From CAUPWF01 sp964367905 (GTDB lineage Bacteria; Bacillota; Clostridia; Lachnospirales; Lachnospiraceae): 31,738 nt of DNA. The stretch lies in assembly GCA_964367905.1 (NCBI GenBank), contig CAYIZP010000035.1, positions 1 to 31,738 on the forward strand, read 5' to 3'. Under the pieces are notes generated by a model. It did not search any database. It had not been told where the DNA came from and worked only from the letters and a program-made list of their open reading frames with translations. The position numbers and the translations under genes are program-made. Shown piece by piece: positions 16,758-24,974 of this stretch. How positions within the stretch are numbered: position 1 is the stretch's first letter; every line of letters begins with the position of its first letter.

Positions 16758-17567
16758 CTACCTCCTCACGAATTTTCTTTCTAAAAAGTCTAAGATTGCA
16801 ATTAGAATCGCACCCACACCTGCTAATACAAACATTCCCATAACAATAATATCAGAACGTCCGATTGTCCTAGCAATCTGTAGCATATATCCTACACCTT
16901 TCGTTGCGGCTACCAATTCTGCTGCTACCAAAGTCATCCAAGCCACGCCTAGCGCTACTTTCAATCCAGTAAATATCATTGGCATCGCTGTTGGAATCGC
17001 TACCTTAAATAGAATTTCACGCTTCTTTGCACCAAAAGTTTTTGCTACATTGACATGTACTTCCTTAGTTTGTTTTATTCCCGAATATGCATTTAATATC
17101 ATAGGTATAAATGCCGAGATAAATACAACCATGATTTTAGATCCAATTCCAATTCCAAAGATAATAACCATAATTGGTACCCATCCAATTGGTGGAATTG
17201 GTCTAATCAAGTCAAATACAGGTTTCACCCACATATCTACGGGCTTATACCACGCCATTAAAATTCCAAGTGGTATCCCAATCACAGCCGCTAATAAAAA
17301 TCCAAGTAATACAACTTGCAGACTAGCTAAGATATGAACAATCAGAATACTTCCGTCTGGAGATGTATCCACTAATTTACTGAAAAATGCTTCTAGTACC
17401 ATAACTGGACTTGGCAATGCATATGTAGGAAATATTCGAAGTATGTCTGTTACCAATTGCCAAATAAAAAGAAATACTACAATTGATATAACAGAAAACA
17501 TCATATATTTTCTATTTTCGCGTTCTAGTTTTCTTCTTTCTTCTTTTTCGCTTATATTGTTATTCAT
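16758..17567 (-). CDS. ABC importer permease A (SsuC/TauC-like)
   Basis: A 269-aa permease with a charged N-terminus (EKEERRKLERENRKY), a first membrane helix at about 22-45, and the shared motifs LIRPIPPIGWVPIMVIIFG and an EAA-type loop NVAKTFGAKKREILFKVAIP. The C-terminus ends with a basic ERKFVRR. AAAGGATG lies before the ATG at 17567. An 87-bp gap with a strong hairpin separates it from the substrate-binding gene upstream, so permease and ATPase levels may be lower than those of the binding protein. Confidence 0.92.
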   Translation of the reverse strand: MNNNISEKEERRKLERENRKYMMFSVISIVVFLFIWQLVTDILRIFPTYALPSPVMVLEAFFSKLVDTSPDGSILIVHILASLQVVLLGFLLAAVIGIPLGILMAWYKPVDMWVKPVFDLIRPIPPIGWVPIMVIIFGIGIGSKIMVVFISAFIPMILNAYSGIKQTKEVHVNVAKTFGAKKREILFKVAIPTAMPMIFTGLKVALGVAWMTLVAAELVAATKGVGYMLQIARTIGRSDIIVMGMFVLAGVGAILIAILDFLERKFVRR

Positions 17568-17586
17568 GCTATAACATCCTTTCTTT

Positions 17587-17625
17587 AAAAAGAGGATGTC
17601 GGGAAATAGGTCTACCCCGACACCC
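17587..17625 (-). terminator. Intrinsic terminator/attenuator between binding protein and permease genes
   Basis: On the minus strand GGGTGTCGGG (17625-17616) pairs with CCCGACATCC (17603-17594) and is followed by TTTTT (17591-17587). All following genes of the operon are in the same direction, so it probably acts as a partial terminator or 3' stabilising stem for the binding-protein mRNA. Confidence 0.75.
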
Positions 17626-17654
17626 TTCCATTATTAGATATTGATAAATTCTAA

Positions 17655-18731
17655 TTATTGTAGTGCATCTTTCAAATAATCTGGTGCAATATTATTCTTG
17701 AAATTCTCTAGCCCTGTTTCATCTAATTTATCTTGGCTAGCCATAAATTCTGCATAATCAGTCTCTATTACACCCAATTCCATCGCCTTAGCCTCTTCCG
17801 TTGTAACATATGTTTTCAACTCACACTCAGCTCGAACATCTTCTTCAGTCGCTGTTGATCCATTATCTTGATACCACTTATAGACTGCTTCAAATTTCTT
17901 CTCAGGATCCGCTTCAAATTCATCACCTACTGAATATAATACTTTTAAGAAGCTTGATATTAATTCCTTCTTCGAATCATCTTCATATACTGCATTTGGA
18001 ATAATGATTTCTTCATACACTTGAATTCCTAAGTCATCTAATGTCGCTGCTCTTACCATTGTGTCATCTGTTTGGAAACAATAAGGAGAAACTAAACCTG
18101 CTACATCGCCTTGATTCGATACAAACGCATTAAATACTTGTGGAAAATCCATATGTACTGTTTCAACTGTAGCATCTTCTGCCCCAATTGCTTCTAGCCA
18201 TTTTACAACTGTATATTGTGAAGTTGTTCCTGTTGTTTGAAGAATTTTACTTCCTTCTACTGACGCCGCATCTCCTAAAACTTCTGGATAGTCTGCAACC
18301 GCACCTTTTACTGCTGCCATATCTGAATCTGCTTTAACCCACACTTCATTACCACCACTACCATTAATATGTGCTCCGATTAGTTTCGCATTAAAGTTAG
18401 CAACTCCGAAGATATATGCTCCACCCGTTGGTGCTATATCAAACGAATCTGTCGAAAGTGCTTCATTGATAGGTGCTCCACTCGAGAACATAACTGGTTC
18501 AATCTTAAACCCACTTGCTTCATCTAATTTATTATCCATGATATATCCAATCTGTGCTGATACAAAGAACGGCTGACAAGCTACTCGTAATACCGGTAAC
18601 TCCTCTGATTCCTCTAAGGCTGCATCTCCCCCGGATGTTGTTCCACTACTTGCTTCATCTCCTCCACATCCTACTAACAACCCGCTAATCATTGCCATTG
18701 CTAATAATGCTCCAATAAATCTCTTTTTCAT
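17655..18731 (-). CDS. ABC transporter substrate-binding lipoprotein 1 (NMT1/THI5-like)
   Basis: A 358-aa lipoprotein. The signal peptide ends with LLVGC, lipid Cys 22, followed by a Gly/Ser/acidic linker. The mature domain starts LPVLRVACQPFFVSAQIGYIM and has the two-lobe NMT1/SsuA-like pattern, with motifs TTGTSQYTVVKWLEAIG and YCFQTDDTMV. It captures the substrate outside the membrane and delivers it to the paired permeases. It lies 26 bp downstream of a paralogous binding protein of the same length. The ligand cannot be read from sequence, but the downstream sulfatase suggests a sulfated or sulfonate-like compound. Confidence 0.92.
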   Translation of the reverse strand: MKKRFIGALLAMAMISGLLVGCGGDEASSGTTSGGDAALEESEELPVLRVACQPFFVSAQIGYIMDNKLDEASGFKIEPVMFSSGAPINEALSTDSFDIAPTGGAYIFGVANFNAKLIGAHINGSGGNEVWVKADSDMAAVKGAVADYPEVLGDAASVEGSKILQTTGTTSQYTVVKWLEAIGAEDATVETVHMDFPQVFNAFVSNQGDVAGLVSPYCFQTDDTMVRAATLDDLGIQVYEEIIIPNAVYEDDSKKELISSFLKVLYSVGDEFEADPEKKFEAVYKWYQDNGSTATEEDVRAECELKTYVTTEEAKAMELGVIETDYAEFMASQDKLDETGLENFKNNIAPDYLKDALQ

Positions 18732-18757
18732 ACTCTTCTCCTTCTCTCTTTAAAATT

Positions 18758-19834
18758 TTATTTTAGAGAAACGTTCTCTAACGCTTCTTCAAAAATCTCA
18801 TAGTCAATATTATCCTTCACATTCATTAGATTTTTGGCTTCCATATTACCCGTATTCACCAAAAAACTTGCATATTCTTCTGCAAACATTCCAAATTCTT
18901 CTATATTGTAGTTATCTGGAGTTACATATGTTTTAAACCCACATTCTTTCTCAATATATTGAATTTGAAGCAATTCATCGTTGATATTAGATTTTTCATA
19001 CCATAGTTTCGCATTTTCTATCTTTTGACTTTCATTACTCTCGAGTGCGATATTTGCTTCCAAAATCAATTCTATAAATATTCTGATTTCATCACGCTTT
19101 TTGTCATAACTCATATTATTTGCAATAATCACCTCATAAAATGGAATGTTCAGATCTGTTGCGGAGGCAACAACCTCATATCCACTATCTTCTGCCATAA
19201 AGGAAAATGGAGCTGTAAGTGAAGCATATTCCCCTTCCCCTTGAATCAATCCTTCATAGCTAGAATCAAAGTTTCCCAAAACCATTTCAACTGACTCCTT
19301 AGGAAGTCCTATGGATGCAAGCCACTTATTTGCAATATACTCTGATGTCGTATTGGGAGAAATCAAAAGCTTTTTCTCTTTCACGCTTTCAGCGGTTCCA
19401 TGTACATTGGGATACGTCGGATTCACTCCCTTTGTGTCAAAAACTTCATGTCCTCTTTCCGCATATATGTTATTGCTATCTGCTGTGCTAATATGCTCCG
19501 CTACCAAAGTCGCCTTATCTTCTGCAAGCGCATATACAAAGGCGCCTCCGATTGTCGCCACATCCCAATCATCTAACACACTATCATCAATCTGCATATT
19601 CCCATCATCAGAATAACTTATACTCAGATCCAATCCGGCCTTCTCGTCTAATTGATTATCCATGATATATTGTAATTGTGCACTCAGAAAATGAGGTTGG
19701 ACCGACACTCTCAGCTGATTTAAGTCCTCGCTTTGGGTTTGACTAATTTCCTCACTTATCTCTTGGTGTTCTGCACAACCACATAAACAAATGACTAGGA
19801 CAAGGCTTCCAATTAAGTTAATTTCTTTTCTCAT
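18758..19834 (-). CDS. ABC transporter substrate-binding lipoprotein 2 (paralogue)
   Basis: A 358-aa paralogue of the next gene. The signal peptide ends LCGC with lipid Cys 20 from the ATG at 19834, which is preceded by AAAGGA; an ATG five codons upstream overlaps that site. The mature start LRVSVQPHFLSAQLQYIM and the C-terminal ECGFKTYVT...EEFGMFAEEYASFL mirror binding protein 1, but the overall sequence is well diverged, so it may bind a different ligand or act as an extracellular sensor partner for the adjacent kinase. It is the first gene of the transport operon, after a terminator and a repeat-bearing promoter region. Confidence 0.9.
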   Translation of the reverse strand: MRKEINLIGSLVLVICLCGCAEHQEISEEISQTQSEDLNQLRVSVQPHFLSAQLQYIMDNQLDEKAGLDLSISYSDDGNMQIDDSVLDDWDVATIGGAFVYALAEDKATLVAEHISTADSNNIYAERGHEVFDTKGVNPTYPNVHGTAESVKEKKLLISPNTTSEYIANKWLASIGLPKESVEMVLGNFDSSYEGLIQGEGEYASLTAPFSFMAEDSGYEVVASATDLNIPFYEVIIANNMSYDKKRDEIRIFIELILEANIALESNESQKIENAKLWYEKSNINDELLQIQYIEKECGFKTYVTPDNYNIEEFGMFAEEYASFLVNTGNMEAKNLMNVKDNIDYEIFEEALENVSLK

Positions 19835-19901
19835 CTCATTTCCTTTCATATGTATATTCTATTCATTTCTAGGCATCGTTGATATGCAATATTCTTACCT
19901 G

Positions 19902-19965
19902 AATTTTCACTTTTATGACTTTCAAATATTATTTTGACTTTTTATCACTATATTGACCTTTTGAC
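19902..19965 (-). promoter_or_regulatory. Repeated GTCA/GTGA motifs, candidate operator for the transport operon
   Basis: In the 204-bp gap upstream of binding protein 2, the minus strand carries GTCA at 19965, 19957, 19938 and 19919. Two of these form a longer direct repeat GTCA-N5-GTGA-A-rich (from 19957 and from 19919), 38 bp apart; the GTCA at 19938 sits 19 bp from each. Spacing of about two helical turns is what a dimeric AraC-type regulator would recognise, and such a regulator is encoded directly upstream. Binding is inference. Confidence 0.4.
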
Positions 19966-19983
19966 ACCCTAATTCTATATATC

Positions 19984-20031
19984 AAAAAAACCCAAATAAA
20001 TCGTAGGATAGTCATCTACATATTTATTTGG
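19984..20031 (-). terminator. Intrinsic terminator after the response regulator gene
   Basis: Minus-strand CCAAATAAAT (20031-20022) pairs perfectly with ATTTATTTGG (20001-19992), followed by TTTTTTT (19990-19984). It separates the two-component genes from the transport operon. Confidence 0.88.
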
Positions 20032-20038
20032 ATTTCAT

Positions 20039-21451
20039 CTATTCTTTTCTATATTGCAATGGATTTTTCCCTGTTTTACTTTTAAATACTTTCGAAAAAT
20101 AAGCAACGCTAGAGTAGCCAAGTCGATCTGATATTTCTTGAATGGAATAATCTGTTTTAGCTAGTAACTCCTGCGCCTTTTTCACTTTATATTCCGTTAG
20201 ATATGTCAAGAATGTCTTCCCAGTTTCCTTCTTAAACACCCTGCAAAAATATTCCGTGTTAATTTTTAACTCATCCACAACATCTACTAATGAGATATTG
20301 TCGGAATAATTTTTTTGCACAAAGGCTATTGCCTTCTTTGTGTAGATAGAGTACGTAGTATTGTTCATACTCCCTTCTTCTGTTGCTGTAAAAAGTTGCA
20401 ACACAACTGAATATACGACTGAAAGCTTTGTAGCTTCTCTCACTTGATTTTTCTTGTCTTCAATTTCTTTTTGCACCTCTATACTTCCCAGACTCAGTAA
20501 CGACAGTTTATATGCATATAGTATGTCAACTACCATATTTTTCACTTCTTTAACATTAGAATATTTCTTTTGTTTCGTTAACTGAACCATATCTTCAAAA
20601 CACATTTTCACTTTATAATAGTTATCGTTGTAGATTGCCTTGATACACTCCTGCTGTGTTTTCATCAGCTCCTCTTTTACAGTGAAATTATCATGCTTAG
20701 CATAAACATTTACACCTATATCATCCTGATAAAAGTTGAGTTCATACGCTTCTCTAGCTCTTTCAAACGCCTCTTTCGGTGTACTAGACATCCCAGACAT
20801 TCCTACAGGGATGCTATAGATACTAGAGATATTTTTTGCAGCTATAAGTACTTCATTATACTGACTCACGTTTGATACACCATCGCCACCTTCAACTAAC
20901 TGATAACAATTCTCGCTTCTATCATAATAGCTTCCTAACAGCCGTACTTTTTCTAGACTACCAAATTCGTTAAACGCTTTGTCGAATTCATTCCTATAAC
21001 AAATAGCAAAATATGTTTTATAAGTATTTTCTTCCCACTCATAAACCTCTTCGATGTAAATCTTTTTTTTCTCGACTTTCTCCATTCCCGAAACATAATT
21101 ATCAATAATCTTCTCAATAGACTCTATCGTAACCTCTGTTTTTAATATATATTCATTTGCTCCATATTTCAGCGCTTTTCTTGCATAGTCAAAATCATTA
21201 TGAGATGTAAGCAAAACAAAATATATATCTTTTTTTATAGACTTAATCTTCTCTAGCAATTCAATCCCGTCCATATTTCCCATCTTGATATCTGATATAA
21301 TTAAATCTGGGTTATATGTCACAAACGATTTATAGGCCTCCTCTCCACTCGATACACAGGCCACAATTTCAATTTCTCGCTCTACCTTCTGAATCATCAT
21401 TCGAATCCATTCTCGAATAGGTAGTTCATCATCCACAACCATTACCTTCAT
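20039..21451 (-). CDS. YesN-type response regulator (REC and AraC HTH)
   Basis: A 470-aa regulator. The N-terminal receiver has acidic residues D7-D8-E9, phospho-acceptor D54 in IISDIKM, LLTSHNDF and the K of LKTE. A middle helical region follows, and a C-terminal AraC/XylS domain with two helix-turn-helices (NISLVDVVDELKINTEYFC and YSIQEISDRLGYSSVAYFSKVF). The ATG at 21451 is preceded by GAGGTG. Such proteins act with YesM-type kinases to control neighbouring ABC transport and catabolic genes, so it likely activates the downstream transporter-sulfatase operon. Confidence 0.94.
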   Translation of the reverse strand: MKVMVVDDELPIREWIRMMIQKVEREIEIVACVSSGEEAYKSFVTYNPDLIISDIKMGNMDGIELLEKIKSIKKDIYFVLLTSHNDFDYARKALKYGANEYILKTEVTIESIEKIIDNYVSGMEKVEKKKIYIEEVYEWEENTYKTYFAICYRNEFDKAFNEFGSLEKVRLLGSYYDRSENCYQLVEGGDGVSNVSQYNEVLIAAKNISSIYSIPVGMSGMSSTPKEAFERAREAYELNFYQDDIGVNVYAKHDNFTVKEELMKTQQECIKAIYNDNYYKVKMCFEDMVQLTKQKKYSNVKEVKNMVVDILYAYKLSLLSLGSIEVQKEIEDKKNQVREATKLSVVYSVVLQLFTATEEGSMNNTTYSIYTKKAIAFVQKNYSDNISLVDVVDELKINTEYFCRVFKKETGKTFLTYLTEYKVKKAQELLAKTDYSIQEISDRLGYSSVAYFSKVFKSKTGKNPLQYRKE

Positions 21452-21472
21452 AATAGTAATCACCTCATATTC

Positions 21473-23314
21473 TTAGTTAACATCTAGTGCATCAACTGGT
21501 AACTTTACTACGATTTTTGCACCTTTTTCATAAGTAGCATCAATAAACACGCCATAATCTTTTCCATACCGCTTCTTTATCCTCTGTCTAATATTATTTA
21601 GTCCAATTAAATTAGATTGCTTATTTTGTTTGTTTTGCTTATCAACCTTGTCCACACGCTTATACAACCGCTCTAGATTTTCTCTATTAAATCCTATTCC
21701 ATCATCCATGATTGTAATCTGCAAACCATCCTCTTCTATTGAAAATAGAACCTCTACCGATATCCGCTCCTTCTCATCTCGAAGACCATGTTGCAGAGAA
21801 TTTTCAACTAATGGTTGTAGAATCATTCTAAGGATTTCCTTATCGTATAGTTCTTGCTCACAATGTATGCAGACAACAAACTTATCTCCATATAACACTT
21901 TTTGCAGCTTAGTATACTCCTCTAGCAGCACTATTTCTTCTGCTATCGTTACATATTCTGATTTATAGGATAATATATATTTTAAGATAGCTGTAAATGC
22001 ATTCAAGGTGTCAATCGCACCCTTCTTATCATCCATGTCCACAAGACACTTGATTGAGAACAAGGTGTTATACATAAAGTGCGGACTCATTTGAGCCTGT
22101 AGAAATCCTAATTCCGCCTTACTCTTCTCTTGTTCTGAGTGCTTTACTTCCAAAATCAGATTCTTAATCCTATCATTCATAAAATTACATTCATCACAGA
22201 TTCTATTGACTTCTTCCCATCCCTTCACATCAAACTGTGTATCAACATTTACATCTCTTCCTATTTTTTCCAATTGCTGCACCAACCGTTTCAATGGCGC
22301 TGTTGTTCGACTAGAGATATAGCGAAAAAATACAATGGCTATGACAATGCATATAATAGCAACAAACCATAGACGATTTGTTAAGTCACGCACATCTCTC
22401 AAAATAAAATCAAGCGGTATCTCTTCTATATAACTCCAGCGAGGCTGTCCATTTGAAACCTTGGAGAATAAAAATTCCTCATTGTTTTTGCTAATAATTT
22501 GAAACGCACTGTTCTCATCTCCTTCACCAGTTTCCACTTCATTTTCAAACATGTTATTAAACACTTCCATATCATAATATGGAATCCCGAGCATCTCCTT
22601 ATTTGTGTGAGAAACAATTTTCCCAGTATCATCCACTATATACATCTCATTGTTTTCAACCAACTCATCATACATACTATAAATATTATCCTCTGGAACA
22701 TTCAGCAGAAACATACCAATTATATTCCCTGACTCGTCCAAATATGGACGAACCAATGACGAAATGTACTCATCCTGATGATAATCCTTATAAGTAGACA
22801 CCCATATCATATCATCCTTGTTTTCTACTAAATCCAAATACCACAACTCTTGTTCATATTGCGTAAAATCATAGAATAAATCTTCATTTCTAGAACTATA
22901 TGAAAAACCATTTTTTAACGTGATTATATATTCATAGTCTACACCGCTTAGCTGATATGCTTGCCCGTTCAAATCATCAATAGCTTGAAATTGCTCAATG
23001 ATTTGTGCTTCTTGTCTCGCCTCAAATGGTTCTACAGTTTCAGGTATATCCACAAAAGCATTGTACCAGTATAAGTTGAATATCATCTCGGCATCTTCAC
23101 AGATATCTGTTACTTCATCAGAAATTTTAGACAAAACATCGATACGTGAATCTGCAATCTTACTGGTCATACTATCACTAAAAAAAAGAGTCGAGTATAG
23201 ACTGATTACTCCAACTGTTAAAATAATCAATATACTCCCAAAAACACTCAGAATATCTTGCAATCTATAGGTATATTGTTTCGATTTATATTCCCTTTTT
23301 TTAGCAATATCCAT
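21473..23314 (-). CDS. YesM-type sensor histidine kinase (dCache-like sensor)
   Basis: A 613-aa membrane kinase. The first membrane helix is at about 22-45, a long extracellular Cache-like sensor runs to about residue 310 (WYLDLVENKDDMIWVSTYKD and MYIVDDTGKIVSHTNKE are typical), the second helix is at about 315-332 (LWFVAIICIVIAIVFF), then a HAMP-like linker, the His-kinase motif QMSPHFMYNTLFSI with H412, and an HATPase domain with PLVENSLQHGL and DDGIGF. Its gene starts 28 bp after rsmI, with AGAGGG before the ATG. It is expected to sense an extracellular ligand, possibly with a binding protein, and phosphorylate the adjacent regulator. Confidence 0.94.
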   Translation of the reverse strand: MDIAKKREYKSKQYTYRLQDILSVFGSILIILTVGVISLYSTLFFSDSMTSKIADSRIDVLSKISDEVTDICEDAEMIFNLYWYNAFVDIPETVEPFEARQEAQIIEQFQAIDDLNGQAYQLSGVDYEYIITLKNGFSYSSRNEDLFYDFTQYEQELWYLDLVENKDDMIWVSTYKDYHQDEYISSLVRPYLDESGNIIGMFLLNVPEDNIYSMYDELVENNEMYIVDDTGKIVSHTNKEMLGIPYYDMEVFNNMFENEVETGEGDENSAFQIISKNNEEFLFSKVSNGQPRWSYIEEIPLDFILRDVRDLTNRLWFVAIICIVIAIVFFRYISSRTTAPLKRLVQQLEKIGRDVNVDTQFDVKGWEEVNRICDECNFMNDRIKNLILEVKHSEQEKSKAELGFLQAQMSPHFMYNTLFSIKCLVDMDDKKGAIDTLNAFTAILKYILSYKSEYVTIAEEIVLLEEYTKLQKVLYGDKFVVCIHCEQELYDKEILRMILQPLVENSLQHGLRDEKERISVEVLFSIEEDGLQITIMDDGIGFNRENLERLYKRVDKVDKQNKQNKQSNLIGLNNIRQRIKKRYGKDYGVFIDATYEKGAKIVVKLPVDALDVN

Positions 23315-23342
23315 CGTTTGCCCTCTTCTTTCTCCAAACTGA

Positions 23343-24191
23343 TTATTGTTTTAACTGATGTAACTCCTGATAAATATCTCTCTTACTAACACCTCTATCC
23401 TTTGCGACTATTTTCATCGCCTCTTTTTCCGTGTACCCTTGTCTTGTATAATACTCCATATGTTGCGTCAGTTCCATCTGCAACCATTCCAGCTTTTCCT
23501 CTTCCTTTTTTTGCTCCCGATCTAAGCCTTGAACAATGATTACACATTCCCCTTTTACTTGGTTTTCAGTATAATATTGATATGCTTCAGAAAAGGTGGT
23601 TCGATTGACTTCCTCATATTTTTTCGTAAGTTCTCGACATATGGATATCTCACGTTCCCCCAAATGATCATAAAGCTCTTTTAATGTTTTCGTCAGGCGA
23701 TGTGGTGACTCGTAGATGATGATGGTACGTGTTTCTCTCTTTAATTCTTCTAAGATTTCTTGTCGTTGTTTTTTCACACTTGGCAAGAAGGCTTCGAATG
23801 CAAATCGTCTCGTACTCTTACCTGATATAGTTAGACCTGTAATGCAAGCTGCTGCCCCCGGGATGGCGGTCACTTCTATTCCACTATCGTAACACATCTT
23901 TACCAACTCTTCTCCCGGATCAGATATCCCTGGTGTTCCAGCATCCGTGATCAATGCAATATTTTCACCATTCATCAAACGATCTACTAGATGCCTTCCC
24001 TTATCGAACTTATTATGTTCATGATAGCTGGTCATCGGTGTTTTTATCTCATAATGATTTAAAAGCTTAATACTATTTCTTGTATCCTCCGCTGCAATCA
24101 AATCCACTTCATTTAGGATTCTAACACAGCGAAATGTAATATCTTCTAGATTCCCAATGGGTGTCGCACATAGGTATAAGATTCCTGCCAT
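23343..24191 (-). CDS. rsmI: 16S rRNA (cytidine(1402)-2'-O)-methyltransferase
   Basis: Methylates the 2'-O of C1402 in the ribosomal decoding centre using SAM. The 282-aa protein begins MAGILYLCATPIGNLEDITF, and has AAEDTRNSIKLLNHY, the tetrapyrrole-methylase-fold ALITDAGTPGISDPG, and IPGAAACITGLTISG. The C-terminus has an extra helical tail with a GVSKRDIYQELHQL helix-turn-helix-like segment. The ATG at 24191 overlaps the previous stop by one base (TAATG), with GAAGGAGGG upstream, so translation is coupled. Confidence 0.96.
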   Translation of the reverse strand: MAGILYLCATPIGNLEDITFRCVRILNEVDLIAAEDTRNSIKLLNHYEIKTPMTSYHEHNKFDKGRHLVDRLMNGENIALITDAGTPGISDPGEELVKMCYDSGIEVTAIPGAAACITGLTISGKSTRRFAFEAFLPSVKKQRQEILEELKRETRTIIIYESPHRLTKTLKELYDHLGEREISICRELTKKYEEVNRTTFSEAYQYYTENQVKGECVIIVQGLDREQKKEEEKLEWLQMELTQHMEYYTRQGYTEKEAMKIVAKDRGVSKRDIYQELHQLKQ

Positions 24192-24961
24192 TACCTTCCC
24201 TCCTTCTTCATCTCGCCATAACATGCTAGCGCATCTGCTGTATAGCTACCGTCTGCATTGTAGATAATGAGTGGTGGCTCCACAAGAATTCTCGAACGTG
24301 CACCCTTAACCCCCTCTATTAATACCATATTCGGTTCTTTATCCACATAAGGATGTACAAACCGCATTCTCTTCGGTTCCAGATCATGCTTCATCATACA
24401 CTGCATAATCTCCGCTACGCGAAATGGTCTATGCACCATATAGAATCTCCCCTTATTGTGCAATACTCTAGCCGACTCTCTGATAACGTCCTCCAAATCA
24501 CATAGCACTTCGTGCCTTGCTATTGTTTTACAATCTGCTTCGTTCTTAATCCCATGTTGTTGGATCATATAGGGTGGGTTCACTGTAACAACACGGAAAG
24601 AGGCATAGCCAAATAATTTGCTTGCCTCCTTAATATCCCCTGTTACAATTTCTATTTTTTCTTCCAAATGATTGAACTCGACGCTTCTACGCGCCATATC
24701 CGCACTCTCTTCTTGAATCTCTAGCCCAACAAAGTTCTTTCCCTCTGTCTTAGATTCCAATAAAATAGGAATAATCCCTGTTCCCGTACCTAAATCAAGG
24801 GCGTTCTCTGTAGCTTTTATCTTCGCAAATGCTGCGAGCAAAACTGCATCGATTCCAAAGCAAAATTTTTCTGGATTCTGTATAATATGATAGCCCTTTA
24901 CCTGTAGATCATCCAATCTCTCATTCTCAGTTAACTTCACCGTTCTCTTGATATTATCCAT
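24191..24961 (-). CDS. tRNA1(Val) A37 N6-methyltransferase-like (TrmN6/YabB)
   Basis: A 256-aa SAM-dependent N6-adenine methyltransferase. SAM-binding motif DLGTGTGIIPILL (56-68) and catalytic NPPYM (128-132) are intact. It begins DDLQVKGYHIIQNPEKFCFGIDAVLLAAF, typical of the YabB/YfiC family that modifies A37 of tRNA-Val in E. coli. The target in Firmicutes is less certain. It lies between ricT and rsmI, as in the B. subtilis yaaT-yabB-yabC region. The B. subtilis neighbours yabA and yazA are missing here. Confidence 0.9.
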   Translation of the reverse strand: MDNIKRTVKLTENERLDDLQVKGYHIIQNPEKFCFGIDAVLLAAFAKIKATENALDLGTGTGIIPILLESKTEGKNFVGLEIQEESADMARRSVEFNHLEEKIEIVTGDIKEASKLFGYASFRVVTVNPPYMIQQHGIKNEADCKTIARHEVLCDLEDVIRESARVLHNKGRFYMVHRPFRVAEIMQCMMKHDLEPKRMRFVHPYVDKEPNMVLIEGVKGARSRILVEPPLIIYNADGSYTADALACYGEMKKEGR

Positions 24962-24974
24962 TATTTCAGTCTCT

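Noticed and set aside
16303..17337. Long plus-strand ORF of 344 codons
   Set aside because: It is antisense to the two permease genes, which have clear family motifs; the low-complexity Ile/Pro/Thr-rich translation is a shadow.
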